Counted from the first letter of the stretch, positions 1-6,947 are shown. The stretch: 11,229 nt of DNA from Cytophagales bacterium (GCA_020063545.1 JAGUUF010000316.1:1-11229); one strand, 5' to 3'. Numbers and translations: made by a program. Notes: generated from the letters alone by a model not told the origin.

Positions 1-571
1 GGATTTTGAACTCACCCGCCAGGATGCGAATCAGTTCGCGGAAATCAACGCGTTCTTCTGCCGAGTAGTAAAAGGTGGCCTTGGTGTTGTCGGCCTGGTA
101 TTCGATGTCGGAGAGTTTCATCTGCAATTTCAGGTCGCGGATGATTTCGCGCGTACGGTAAAGGGTGGGTAATTCGCGTTTTTTTACTTCCTCGAATTTC
201 TCCAGGTCTTTGGTGTGGGCCAACCTGTAAATCTTTTTTATGTCGCTGTCGTTGCTGATTTTCTTTTTCTGCATCTGCAGGCGCACCAGTTCGCCCTGCA
301 ACGACACATAACCAATGTGGTGCCCGTTTTGTACTTCCACTACCACCGCATCGCCCGTAATGAGCGAAAGTTTTTCGGGATTGCGGTAGTAATCCTTGCG
401 GCCGTTTTTAAACCGTACTTCCACAATATCGAAGCGGTCTTCCCGCGGCATTTCCATGTTCGAAAGCCAGTCGAACACATTCATTTTGTTGCAACCCCCG
501 GTAAGGCACATGCCGTTGTTGTTGCAGCCCGCAACCTTTGTTCCTTTACCCGATGTACATGCGCAACTCAT
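1..571 (-). CDS. RicT/PSP1-domain protein, 3' end beyond the left edge
   Basis: About 190 codons are visible from an ATG at 571 to the left edge with no stop, so the gene is C-terminally incomplete. The N-terminus has a cysteine cluster, C3, C5, C16, C22 and C27, in the pattern SCAC...GCNNNGMCLTGGCNKMN, followed by VFDWLSNM. This is the signature I know from Bacteroidota PSP1-domain proteins related to Bacillus subtilis RicT (YaaT). In Bacillus, RicT forms a complex with RicA and RicF that carries iron-sulfur clusters and affects RNA maturation and development; the Bacteroidota role is not established. The rest is charged and soluble-looking, with conserved-type stretches such as GDAVVVEVQNG, IGYVSLQGELV and FYYSAEERVDFRELI. 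No signal peptide or membrane segment is seen. It starts 10 nt after the vapC stop with no clear Shine-Dalgarno sequence, so co-transcription with vapC is likely. Family assignment is good; cluster binding here is inferred from the cysteines. Confidence 0.85.
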   Translation of the reverse strand, partial: MSCACTSGKGTKVAGCNNNGMCLTGGCNKMNVFDWLSNMEMPREDRFDIVEVRFKNGRKDYYRNPEKLSLITGDAVVVEVQNGHHIGYVSLQGELVRLQMQKKKISNDSDIKKIYRLAHTKDLEKFEEVKKRELPTLYRTREIIRDLKLQMKLSDIEYQADNTKATFYYSAEERVDFRELIRILAGEFKI

Positions 572-581
572 GGCAAAATTA

Positions 582-947
582 TTAAATGAGCATAGAAGTT
601 AATCCTTTAACCTTGCTAAATTCCCTGTCACGTGTCAGCAACGGCAAATCCAGGTGCATGGCGCTTGCGGCAATCACCGAATCGGGCAATCTTATTTTTT
701 GGTTCTGCTTAAGTTCGATGGCTAATTCCTTAATGGGCTTTGTCAGTTCAATTACTGAACATTCCCGCAAAAGTTCTTTAAAAAATAACTTTTGCTGCGT
801 GGTAATTTTGTGCCAGCCAAGTAACTCAATCTCCGATATAACCGATACATAGAGATCGTTGCCATCCAGGTAATCGTTTGTTCCCTTTCTTCCTTCAGCC
901 AGATCCACCAGAATATTAGTATCAATAAACAAATCAAGACCATTCAT
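582..947 (-). CDS. vapC: VapC-like PIN-domain toxin (predicted ribonuclease)
   Basis: A 121-residue PIN-domain protein, a normal VapC length. The acidic metal-binding set is present: D9 in FIDTNILVD, E41 in VISEIELLGW, D89 in RLPDSVIAASA and D107 in LLTRDREF. VapC toxins are Mg-dependent RNases that cut tRNA or rRNA and are held inactive by a cognate antitoxin; the target here cannot be read. An ATG at 1016 would give 144 residues, but its first 23 residues have no PIN character and lie on antitoxin codons in another frame. The ATG at 947 begins the typical MNGLDLFIDTN start and has AGAGGA 9 nt upstream, so it is preferred. The gene overlaps the antitoxin by 14 nt and ends 10 nt before the ricT-like gene. 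My hand count gives 128 G+C in 601-900 (43%), lower than the purD lines I sampled, which fits acquisition but is weak evidence. Confidence 0.88.
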   Translation of the reverse strand: MNGLDLFIDTNILVDLAEGRKGTNDYLDGNDLYVSVISEIELLGWHKITTQQKLFFKELLRECSVIELTKPIKELAIELKQNQKIRLPDSVIAASAMHLDLPLLTRDREFSKVKGLTSMLI

Positions 948-1107
948 AACGCGCCATCCTCTGATACGTGAGGCCATCAAGTCCACGAACGAGTTTCCCA
1001 AAGTACTTGGTAGCATCGAAACCCGTTTTTTTCTTCTGAGTCCGGGTGCCTTTTGTCCTTGCTCCGGGCTTTTGTTTTGGCTTAATTTTCTTAACCCGTG
1101 TATTCAT
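934..1107 (-). CDS. Small antitoxin partner of the VapC-like toxin
   Basis: A 57-residue frame that fills the space between purD and vapC: ATG at 1107, TGA at 936-934. The C-terminal half, with FDATKYFGKL and LTYQRMARYEW, resembles the toxin-binding tails of antitoxins paired with PIN toxins, in which a YxG/YFGK-like turn is followed by a QRxxRxEW helix. The N-terminal half is very basic: 12 of the first 27 residues are K or R, and there is no acidic residue before D31. I see no AbrB, ribbon-helix-helix or other known DNA-binding fold, so autorepression, if any, would need an unusual mechanism. It overlaps the purD 3' end by 17 nt and the vapC start by 14 nt, which suggests translational coupling. 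AAGGA lies 12 nt upstream of the ATG. The frame is closed by an in-frame TAA at 1125-1123, so it cannot be much longer. The antitoxin role is inferred from position and tail sequence. Confidence 0.72.
   Translation of the reverse strand: MNTRVKKIKPKQKPGARTKGTRTQKKKTGFDATKYFGKLVRGLDGLTYQRMARYEWS
957..962 (-). promoter_or_regulatory. Ribosome binding site deciding the vapC start
   Basis: AGAGGA on the minus strand sits 9 nt before the ATG at 947, inside the antitoxin coding region. It supports the 121-residue start for the toxin over the upstream ATG at 1016, and makes toxin translation coupled to antitoxin translation plausible. Confidence 0.5.
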
Positions 1108-2410
1108 CCGATAATTTTTTCCTTAAAGTTAGTAAATCCAGCCCGATGTCCTTTCTGAAATATACGCCATCCCAATTAAGGCGGGCAACCCCTGCATAGG
1201 CTTTTTGGCGTGCTGTTGTAACATCTGCGCCAAGCCCGGTAACCGCCAGCACCCTGCCGCCAGTTGTTACCACGTTACCCTGGTTGGAGGTTGTTCCTGC
1301 ATGGAAGATAATCGCCTCTGTTGGTTCAGTAAGTCCGTAAATAACTTTTCCTTTTTCAAAATCTCCGGGGTAGCCGCCTGAGGCCATCACCACGGAAACG
1401 GCACTCCGGCTGTCTTTTTCAATGGAGTGGTTTTTCAGGGTTGCGGTTGCCGTGGCCAGCAGCAATTCAACCAGGTCGTTTTTGATGCGGGGCATAACCG
1501 CCTGTGTTTCGGGGTCGCCCATCCGTACGTTGTATTCAATAACGTATGGGTTGCCGTCAACATTCATTAACCCGATGAAAATAAATCCGCGGTAATCAAT
1601 TCCTTCCTGTTGCAATCCATTAATGGTTGGCTTTACTACCTGTTCTTCCACTTTGCGCATAAAGGCCTCATCAGCAAAAACCACGGGCGATACGGCACCC
1701 ATGCCGCCCGTGTTGGGCCCGGTGTCGCCATCGCCAATGCGTTTGTAGTCTTTGGCCTCAGGAAGGACCACGTAGCTTTTCCCATCGGTAAGCACGAAGA
1801 CCGAAAGCTCAATGCCGTTTAAAAATTCTTCAATCAATACTTTTCTGCCGGCTTCCCCGAATTTTCCTCCGCTCAGCATAGCGGTAATTTCACGCGTTGC
1901 TTCTTCCTTGTTATTAGTAATGATTACGCCTTTACCGGCAGCAAGGCCATCGGCTTTCAGTACTACGGGAGGTTGGCATTGGTTTATGTAGGCCGCAGCC
2001 TCCTTGGTTTCACCGGCATGAAATGTTTTTGCTTTTGCGGTGGGGATGCCGTGCCGCAGCATAAACTGTTTTGAAAAGTCTTTGCTGCCTTCCAGTTGTG
2101 CGCCAGTTTTTCCGGGCCCTACAATGGGGATGTGCATTACTTGTGGATCGTTCTGAAAAAAATCACGTACGCCTTTTACCAGCGGCAGTTCCGGGCCCAC
2201 CACCACCAGTTCAATATCATTTTGCCGGCAAAACACACCCATGCTTGTAAAGTCATCAACCGCTATGGAAACATTTTGTGCTACCGATGCCGTGCCGGCA
2301 TTACCCGGGGCAACGTACAGGTTGCCGCATCGTTGGCTTTGGCGCATTTTCCACGCCAGGGCGTGCTCGCGGCCGCCTTTTCCGATAAGCAGGATGTTGA
2401 GGGGTTTCAT
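1091..2410 (-). CDS. purD: Phosphoribosylamine--glycine ligase (GAR synthetase)
   Basis: A 439-residue enzyme of de novo purine synthesis that joins 5-phosphoribosylamine and glycine using ATP to give glycinamide ribonucleotide in the cytosol. The length is about that of the family. The N-terminal domain shows LLIGKGGREHALAWK (8-22), YVAPGNAGTA (32-41) and VVVGPELPLVKG (69-80). The ATP-grasp core shows GPGKTGAQLEGSK (98-110), VLKADGLAAGKGV (150-162) and IEEFLNGIELSV (193-204). DYKRIGDGDTGPNTGGMGA (221-239) and VIEYNVRMGDPETQ (290-303) follow, the latter with the Mg-binding E292 and N294. The C-terminal domain is complete, ending in TAA at 1093-1091. It starts 64 nt after the recQ stop and overlaps the antitoxin gene by 17 nt. 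No purine riboswitch or clear promoter is visible directly upstream, so it may depend on the recQ transcript. Confidence 0.97.
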   Translation of the reverse strand: MKPLNILLIGKGGREHALAWKMRQSQRCGNLYVAPGNAGTASVAQNVSIAVDDFTSMGVFCRQNDIELVVVGPELPLVKGVRDFFQNDPQVMHIPIVGPGKTGAQLEGSKDFSKQFMLRHGIPTAKAKTFHAGETKEAAAYINQCQPPVVLKADGLAAGKGVIITNNKEEATREITAMLSGGKFGEAGRKVLIEEFLNGIELSVFVLTDGKSYVVLPEAKDYKRIGDGDTGPNTGGMGAVSPVVFADEAFMRKVEEQVVKPTINGLQQEGIDYRGFIFIGLMNVDGNPYVIEYNVRMGDPETQAVMPRIKNDLVELLLATATATLKNHSIEKDSRSAVSVVMASGGYPGDFEKGKVIYGLTEPTEAIIFHAGTTSNQGNVVTTGGRVLAVTGLGADVTTARQKAYAGVARLNWDGVYFRKDIGLDLLTLRKKLSDEYTG

Positions 2411-2474
2411 AAAAGCCCCAAAGATGGGTAAACGCCTTTAAAATTCAAGCTGCAGGCCAGTTTGGCAGCGGCAA
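2411..2474 (-). other. recQ-purD spacer with a small imperfect stem-loop
   Basis: This 64-nt spacer contains an imperfect hairpin at 2449-2469: outer arms GCTGC and GCAGC, with an inner GCCA/TGGC pairing over a 3-nt loop as an alternative. On the minus strand it is followed by TTGAATTTTAAA, which is T-rich but not a proper U-tract. It could be a weak recQ terminator or attenuator, or nothing. No clear purD promoter is seen; CATCTTTG near the purD start misses the TAnnTTTG box by one base. Confidence 0.2.
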
Positions 2475-4667
2475 TCAGTGTGCGTACTCGCTCATAAAGG
2501 CAAGGCGGGCCAGCCTGATTTCTTCTTCGGTGTAGTCGGCTAAGGTATCATCGTTCAGCGCGGCCTCCAGGCTGTCGGTTTCGGCATTCATAAAGTAGTC
2601 ATGGATGTCGTCAAGTTTATTCGGATCCAATACCTGGTCGATGTAGTAATTCAGGTTTAGTTTGGTGCCCGAGTAGCTGATGTTTTCAATCTCGGTTAAC
2701 AGTTCTTCGAAACTCAGGTTGGCCATTTCGGCAATTTCTTCGAGGTCAACTTTTTTGTCGATCTGCTGGATGATAAAAATTTTTGTTTTGGATTTATTAA
2801 CCGATGATTTGACCACTACTTCGGTGGCGGTTTCAATGTCATTATCCTCAACGTATTTCTGTATGGTTTCCAGGAACTCCTTGCCAAACTTGTTCACTTT
2901 GCCCATGCCAACGCCATTTACCTGTGCCAGGTCTTCTTTGGTAGTGGGGTAGGTGGTGGCCATTTCTTCCAGTGATGGATCCTGGAAGATTACATACGGG
3001 GGCAGGTTTCGTTCTTTGGCAATTTTTTTCCGAAGCGTTTTCAGCATTTCAAAGAGCTTGTCATCATACGCTTTGGCGTTAACCGGGGCGCGCTCGCTTG
3101 AAACCTCCTCATCTTCCAGGTCGGTGGTAAAGTCGTGGTCGCGGGCCAGTTCAATGGCATGCGGCTTTTTCAGAAAGGCAATACCCTTTTTCGAAAGTTT
3201 CAGGGCGCCAATGTTTTCGATGTCTTTCTCAAGGTACTGGTAAATGAGGGTTTGGCGGATAACCGATTTCCAGAAGTCGGCATCTTCATTACCGCCTTTG
3301 CCGAATATTTCCAGGTCGAAGTGGGCATAGCTTTTTACATACTCATCTTCAATGCCTCGTATAACATTCACCAGGTGGTTTAACCCGAAGCGCTCGTTGG
3401 TTTGTTTTACGGCCTGCAGCACCATTTTCACATATTCGGTGCCATCGAAGCGCTCGCGCGGGTGTACGCAGTTATCGCACATGCCGCAGTTGTCTTCGGT
3501 AAATTCCTCGCCAAAATAATGCAGGAGCTGGCGCCTGCGGCATACAGGCGATTCGGCATAAAATTCCATTTCCTGCAACAGGATGCGCGCATTTTCCCGC
3601 TCCTGAACCGATTTGTCTTTATTAAACTTCTCCAGTTTGTTCAGGTCGTTGTGGCTGTAAAACATCAGGCAGTGCCCTTCCAGTCCGTCACGTCCGGAGC
3701 GGCCGGTTTCCTGGTAGTAGCCTTCCAGTGATTTGGGAACATCGTAGTGCACCACGAAGCGAACATCGGGCTTATCGATGCCCATACCGAAAGCAATGGT
3801 AGCTACGATGATGTCAATTTCTTCATTGAGAAATGCATCCTGGTTTTTTTCGCGCACATCCGGGTCAAGGCCGGCATGGTACGGGGCCGCCTTGAATCCG
3901 TTTACCGAAATCAGGCTGGCTATCTCTTCAACTTTTTTGCGGCTGAGGCAGTATACAATACCGGATTTGCCCTTGTTGTCGCGCAGGAATTTGATAAGTT
4001 GCTTCTTCGTTTCTTTTTTGGGGCGTACTTCGTAGTACAGGTTCTTGCGATTGAACGAACTGATGAACACATCCGCATCTTCCATCTGCAGGTTTTTCTG
4101 AATGTCAATCTGCACCTTGGGGGTGGCTGTAGCGGTAAGTGCCATTATCGGCAAATCGCCCAGTTGCTGGATCATGGATTTTATCCTGCGGTATTCCGGG
4201 CGAAAGTCATGGCCCCACTCCGAAATGCAGTGCGCTTCGTCAATGGCTACAAACGAAACATTGACTTTTTTAAGGAACTCGATGTTTTCTTCTTTGGTGA
4301 GAGATTCGGGCGCCACATATAACAGTTTTACTGCACCGGCAAGGGCATCTTTCCGTAGGCGGGTTATTTCGCCCTTCGACAGGGTGGAGTTGAGAAAGCG
4401 GGCGTTAACGCCATAGGCATTTAGCTGGTCAACCTGGTTTTTCATTAAGGCAATAAGCGGTGATATAACCACCGCAAGGCCATCCAGCAGCAGGGCGGGC
4501 AACTGGTAACACAACGATTTGCCGGCACCGGTAGGCATAATGACAAACGTATTCCGGCCGTCCAGCAGATTCCTGATGATTGTCTCCTGGTTACCCCTGA
4601 AGTGGCCGTAGCCAAAAACCTCCTTCAGCTTAAGTTTTAATGCGTCTTTCTCTTCAACCAACATCAT
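2475..4667 (-). CDS. recQ: ATP-dependent DNA helicase RecQ
   Basis: A 730-residue superfamily 2 3'-5' DNA helicase for recombination and fork repair, acting on chromosomal DNA. Seen motifs are Walker A MPTGAGKS (44-51), DEAH (143-146) followed by the aromatic-rich loop CISEWGHDFRPEY (147-159), TATAT (178-182), ATIAFGMGIDKPDVR (289-303) and QETGRSGRDG (319-328). The zinc site is C376, C394, C397 and C400. A winged-helix RQC region lies near 401-505, and an HRDC domain near 531-608 includes NGVGMGKVNKFG. A further C-terminal region of about 110 residues (620-730) looks like a helix-turn-helix domain with an acidic end. This makes it longer than the 609-residue Escherichia coli RecQ but normal for Bacteroidota. 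Two adjacent ATGs, at 4667 and 4664, are possible starts. It is divergent from kdsD and is followed by purD after 64 nt. Confidence 0.97.
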   Translation of the reverse strand: MMLVEEKDALKLKLKEVFGYGHFRGNQETIIRNLLDGRNTFVIMPTGAGKSLCYQLPALLLDGLAVVISPLIALMKNQVDQLNAYGVNARFLNSTLSKGEITRLRKDALAGAVKLLYVAPESLTKEENIEFLKKVNVSFVAIDEAHCISEWGHDFRPEYRRIKSMIQQLGDLPIMALTATATPKVQIDIQKNLQMEDADVFISSFNRKNLYYEVRPKKETKKQLIKFLRDNKGKSGIVYCLSRKKVEEIASLISVNGFKAAPYHAGLDPDVREKNQDAFLNEEIDIIVATIAFGMGIDKPDVRFVVHYDVPKSLEGYYQETGRSGRDGLEGHCLMFYSHNDLNKLEKFNKDKSVQERENARILLQEMEFYAESPVCRRRQLLHYFGEEFTEDNCGMCDNCVHPRERFDGTEYVKMVLQAVKQTNERFGLNHLVNVIRGIEDEYVKSYAHFDLEIFGKGGNEDADFWKSVIRQTLIYQYLEKDIENIGALKLSKKGIAFLKKPHAIELARDHDFTTDLEDEEVSSERAPVNAKAYDDKLFEMLKTLRKKIAKERNLPPYVIFQDPSLEEMATTYPTTKEDLAQVNGVGMGKVNKFGKEFLETIQKYVEDNDIETATEVVVKSSVNKSKTKIFIIQQIDKKVDLEEIAEMANLSFEELLTEIENISYSGTKLNLNYYIDQVLDPNKLDDIHDYFMNAETDSLEAALNDDTLADYTEEEIRLARLAFMSEYAH

Positions 4668-4700
4668 AATTACCTAACAACAGTTAGTGTCAATTCTTTC

Positions 4701-4708
4701 TATCTTTG
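4701..4708 (+). promoter_or_regulatory. Candidate kdsD-manC promoter -7 box
   Basis: TATCTTTG matches TAnnTTTG exactly and lies 31 nt before the kdsD TTG start, giving a leader of about 25 nt. No convincing TTG -33 element is present at the usual spacing. It lies only 9 bp from the recQ box on the other strand, so the two promoters would overlap. Confidence 0.5.
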
Positions 4709-4717
4709 CCTTGCTGA

Positions 4718-4725
4718 CAAAGCTA
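4718..4725 (-). promoter_or_regulatory. Candidate recQ promoter -7 box
   Basis: TAGCTTTG on the minus strand matches the Bacteroidota primary-sigma -7 consensus TAnnTTTG exactly. It lies about 50 nt before the recQ ATG, giving a leader of about 40-45 nt. No good TTG -33 element is seen at 19-21 nt upstream, so the call rests on the -7 box and the location. Confidence 0.5.
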
Positions 4726-4739
4726 ATTTTGAAAGGGAA

Positions 4740-5708
4740 TTGAATTTAGTAAAAAATATTAAAAACATTGCACGGGACGTATTAATAAATGAATCCCGGG
4801 CAATAGAAAATCTCACAAACTTTATTGATGACGACTTTGAGGCCTGTGTAAACGAAATTTATTCGTCAAAAGGCCGGGTTGTCATAACCGGCATTGGCAA
4901 AAGCGCCATTATAGCCAATAAAATTGTGGCTACGCTTAATTCAACCGGCACGCCCGCCCTGTTTATGCACGCTGCCGATGCCATTCATGGCGATTTGGGC
5001 ATGATTCAGCGGGACGACATCGTCATCTGTATCTCCAAAAGCGGCAACACTCCGGAAATAAAGGTACTTGTGCCTTTACTCAAACGCAGGGGCTCCAAAC
5101 TTGTTGCCCTGGTCAGCAATACCAAATCGTACCTTGCCCAGCAGGCCGATTATGTGTTAAATGCCACCATTGAGCAGGAAGCCTGCCCGAATAACCTGGC
5201 ACCCACCACCAGCACTACGGCCCATCTGGCCATGGGCGATGCACTGGCCGTTTGCCTTGTTAACCTGCGCAACTTTACGGATGCTGATTTTGCCATGTTT
5301 CACCCGGGCGGGGCGCTGGGCAAGCAACTTTACCTGAAGGTTTCGGATATTGCCGTGAATAACGAACTGCCCATGGTTAACCACGATGCTACGTTAAGAG
5401 AGGTCATTGTTGAGATAACCTCCAAGCGATTGGGCTGCACTGCAGTAATAGAAGGTGATAAAAAATTGCTTGGAATAATTACCGATGGCGACCTGCGCAG
5501 GATGTTGCAGAAAAACCCCGACCTGACCGGCATCCGCGCTTCGGATATCATGACGCGCAACCCTAAAAACATTCAAAAGGATGAGTTTGCGGTTAAAGCG
5601 CTCCACCAGATGCAGGAAAACAACATTACACAACTTGTGGTAATGGATGGCGAAAAGGTGGGCGGATTTATTCATTTGCATGATTTACTGAAGGAAGGCA
5701 TCGCCTGA
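4740..5708 (+). CDS. kdsD: D-arabinose 5-phosphate isomerase (KdsD/KpsF/GutQ family)
   Basis: A 322-residue cytosolic enzyme that interconverts D-ribulose 5-phosphate and D-arabinose 5-phosphate, the first committed substrate for Kdo of lipopolysaccharide or capsule. The SIS domain (about 35-190) shows GIGKS (51-55), HAADAIHGDLGMI (77-89), SKSGNTPE (99-106), EACPNNLAPTTSTT (147-160) and FHPGGALGK (187-195). K54, E106, E147 and H188 correspond, with a constant offset of 5, to the catalytic residues I recall for E. coli KdsD (K59, E111, E152, H193). Two CBS domains follow (about 204-262 and 266-322), including GIITDGDLRRML. The start is TTG: no ATG exists in frame near the N-terminus, and VKNIKNIARDVLINESRAI matches the usual start of the family. 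GAAAGGG ends 2 nt before the TTG, too close for a standard Shine-Dalgarno spacing. It leads the pair with manC, 52 nt downstream. Confidence 0.94.
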   Translation: MNLVKNIKNIARDVLINESRAIENLTNFIDDDFEACVNEIYSSKGRVVITGIGKSAIIANKIVATLNSTGTPALFMHAADAIHGDLGMIQRDDIVICISKSGNTPEIKVLVPLLKRRGSKLVALVSNTKSYLAQQADYVLNATIEQEACPNNLAPTTSTTAHLAMGDALAVCLVNLRNFTDADFAMFHPGGALGKQLYLKVSDIAVNNELPMVNHDATLREVIVEITSKRLGCTAVIEGDKKLLGIITDGDLRRMLQKNPDLTGIRASDIMTRNPKNIQKDEFAVKALHQMQENNITQLVVMDGEKVGGFIHLHDLLKEGIA

Positions 5709-5760
5709 ATTACGCGTGTTTGCTTAAAACCCTAACGCTTCCTGACACGAAGAAGCCTGA

Positions 5761-6840
5761 ATGAAAAAAAATCTTTATGTGGTATTAATGGCCGGTGGCG
5801 TGGGAGTACGCTTCTGGCCCTACAGCCGCAATGAAAAACCCAAGCAATTTCTGGATGTTTTGGGAATCGGTAAAACACTCCTGCAAACAACCTATGAGCG
5901 ATTTCTTCCATTGTGTGCTCCAGAACGGATTTATGTGGTTACCCACGAAGAACATGCCCACCTGGTTCGTGATCAGTTGCCCGATTTAAGCGATGAACAG
6001 ATAATTGCCGAACCCATGCGCAAGAATACGGCAGCCTGCATTGCCTATGCTAGCTACCGCATCCGGCAACACAATCAGGATGCAGTAATTATTGCCAGCC
6101 CGGCCGACCACCTGATTATGAAAGAAAATGAGTTTCAGCATGTATTAACCCGGGCAGTTGACCAGGCCAGCGATCAGGAAAAACTAATTACACTGGGCAT
6201 TACGCCCTCACGGCCCGAAACAGGGTACGGGTACATCCAGTTTCTGCCCGACAAAAAGTTTATTAAAAAAGTAAAAACCTTTACCGAAAAACCCCAGCTG
6301 GCACTTGCCAAAAAATTTCTTGAAAGCGGTGATTTTGTGTGGAACTCCGGGATTTTTGTGTGGGGCGTTAAAGCCATTATTCAGGCGTTGGAAGCCCACC
6401 TTCCCGAAATGGCTGAAGCCTTTGAGGAGTGCAGCAAGGCGTTTGGCACAGCCGATGAACGCAAGGCCGTTGCCGAAGCATACGCCCAATGTAAAAGCAT
6501 TTCCATTGATTACGGTGTGATGGAGAAAGCCACCAATGTATATGTGTGCCAGGCGGCCTTCACCTGGTCTGACCTGGGCTCGTGGGCGTCAATCCATGAT
6601 ATTTCGGCAAAGGATAAGGAGAACAACATGATAAGCGGGCGTGTTCTGGTGTATGATTCACGCAATTCCATAATCAGGACTTCATCGGAAGACAAACTCC
6701 TGGTTGTTCAGGGACTTAACGGATACCTGGTGGGTGAGTTTGGTAACGTGATTATTGTTTGCGAGAAAGACCGCGAAGATTTATTCCGCCAGTTTGTAAA
6801 TGATGTGAAGGCCATAAAAGGCGGAGGGGAGTTTTTGTAA
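5761..6840 (+). CDS. manC: Mannose-1-phosphate guanylyltransferase
   Basis: A 359-residue nucleotidyltransferase that makes GDP-mannose from mannose 1-phosphate and GTP, feeding surface polysaccharide, GDP-fucose or protein glycosylation. The Rossmann-like domain shows the pyrophosphorylase signature AGGVGVRFWPYSR (11-23) with K26 and K28, then EPMRKNTAA (84-92), SPADHLI (113-119), TGYGYIQF (154-161), FTEKP (174-178), WNSGIFVW (194-201), SIDYGVMEK (248-256) and WSDLGSW (269-275). The C-terminal part looks like the usual left-handed beta-helix region. The cupin phosphomannose isomerase domain of bifunctional ManC/AlgA enzymes (about 470-480 residues) is absent, so this is the single-function form. 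It starts with ATG 52 nt after kdsD; no separate promoter is seen in that gap, so a two-gene transcript is likely. It ends in TAA before a convergent intergenic region. Confidence 0.95.
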   Translation: MKKNLYVVLMAGGVGVRFWPYSRNEKPKQFLDVLGIGKTLLQTTYERFLPLCAPERIYVVTHEEHAHLVRDQLPDLSDEQIIAEPMRKNTAACIAYASYRIRQHNQDAVIIASPADHLIMKENEFQHVLTRAVDQASDQEKLITLGITPSRPETGYGYIQFLPDKKFIKKVKTFTEKPQLALAKKFLESGDFVWNSGIFVWGVKAIIQALEAHLPEMAEAFEECSKAFGTADERKAVAEAYAQCKSISIDYGVMEKATNVYVCQAAFTWSDLGSWASIHDISAKDKENNMISGRVLVYDSRNSIIRTSSEDKLLVVQGLNGYLVGEFGNVIIVCEKDREDLFRQFVNDVKAIKGGGEFL

Positions 6841-6864
6841 CCCGATAATTCTGGTTTATGATCG

Positions 6865-6882
6865 TTGGGATATCTATCCTAA
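6865..6882. terminator. Weak hairpin in the manC/rlmB convergent gap
   Basis: A 7-bp stem (arms 6865-6871 and 6876-6882, one G-U pair on the plus strand) closes an ATCT loop, 24 nt after the manC stop. It is AT-rich with no U-tract on either side. It might end transcription from either strand, but it is below the standard of a confident intrinsic terminator. The rest of 6841-6934 shows no gene. Confidence 0.25.
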
Positions 6883-6929
6883 TATATCACTAGGTATTCA
6901 CCACGCTTCAGGCGCGGCTCAGTACGTTC

Positions 6930-6947
6930 GGGTTTCAGGCTAAACCC
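6930..6947 (-). terminator. Hairpin around the rlmB stop codon
   Basis: A perfect 6-bp stem, GGGTTT (6930-6935) and AAACCC (6942-6947), encloses a 6-nt loop. On the rlmB strand the TGA stop (6937-6935) straddles the end of the loop and the start of the second arm. No T-run follows, so it may be a transcript-end stabiliser, a weak terminator or chance. Confidence 0.25.

Noticed and set aside
574..581. TAATTTTG on the minus strand as a ricT promoter
   Set aside because: It matches TAnnTTTG but ends 2 nt before the start codon, which would put the transcription start inside the coding region; no -33 element.
948..1016. N-terminal extension of the PIN toxin to the ATG at 1016
   Set aside because: The extra 23 residues lie on antitoxin codons in another frame and are unlike PIN proteins; the ATG at 947 has a good ribosome binding site and a typical start.
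3747..4322. 191-codon plus-strand open frame opposite recQ, and the 271-codon frame at 9839-10654 opposite the DUF2723 gene
   Set aside because: Both are antisense shadows of well-supported genes, with no recognisable domains and compositions typical of reversed codons.
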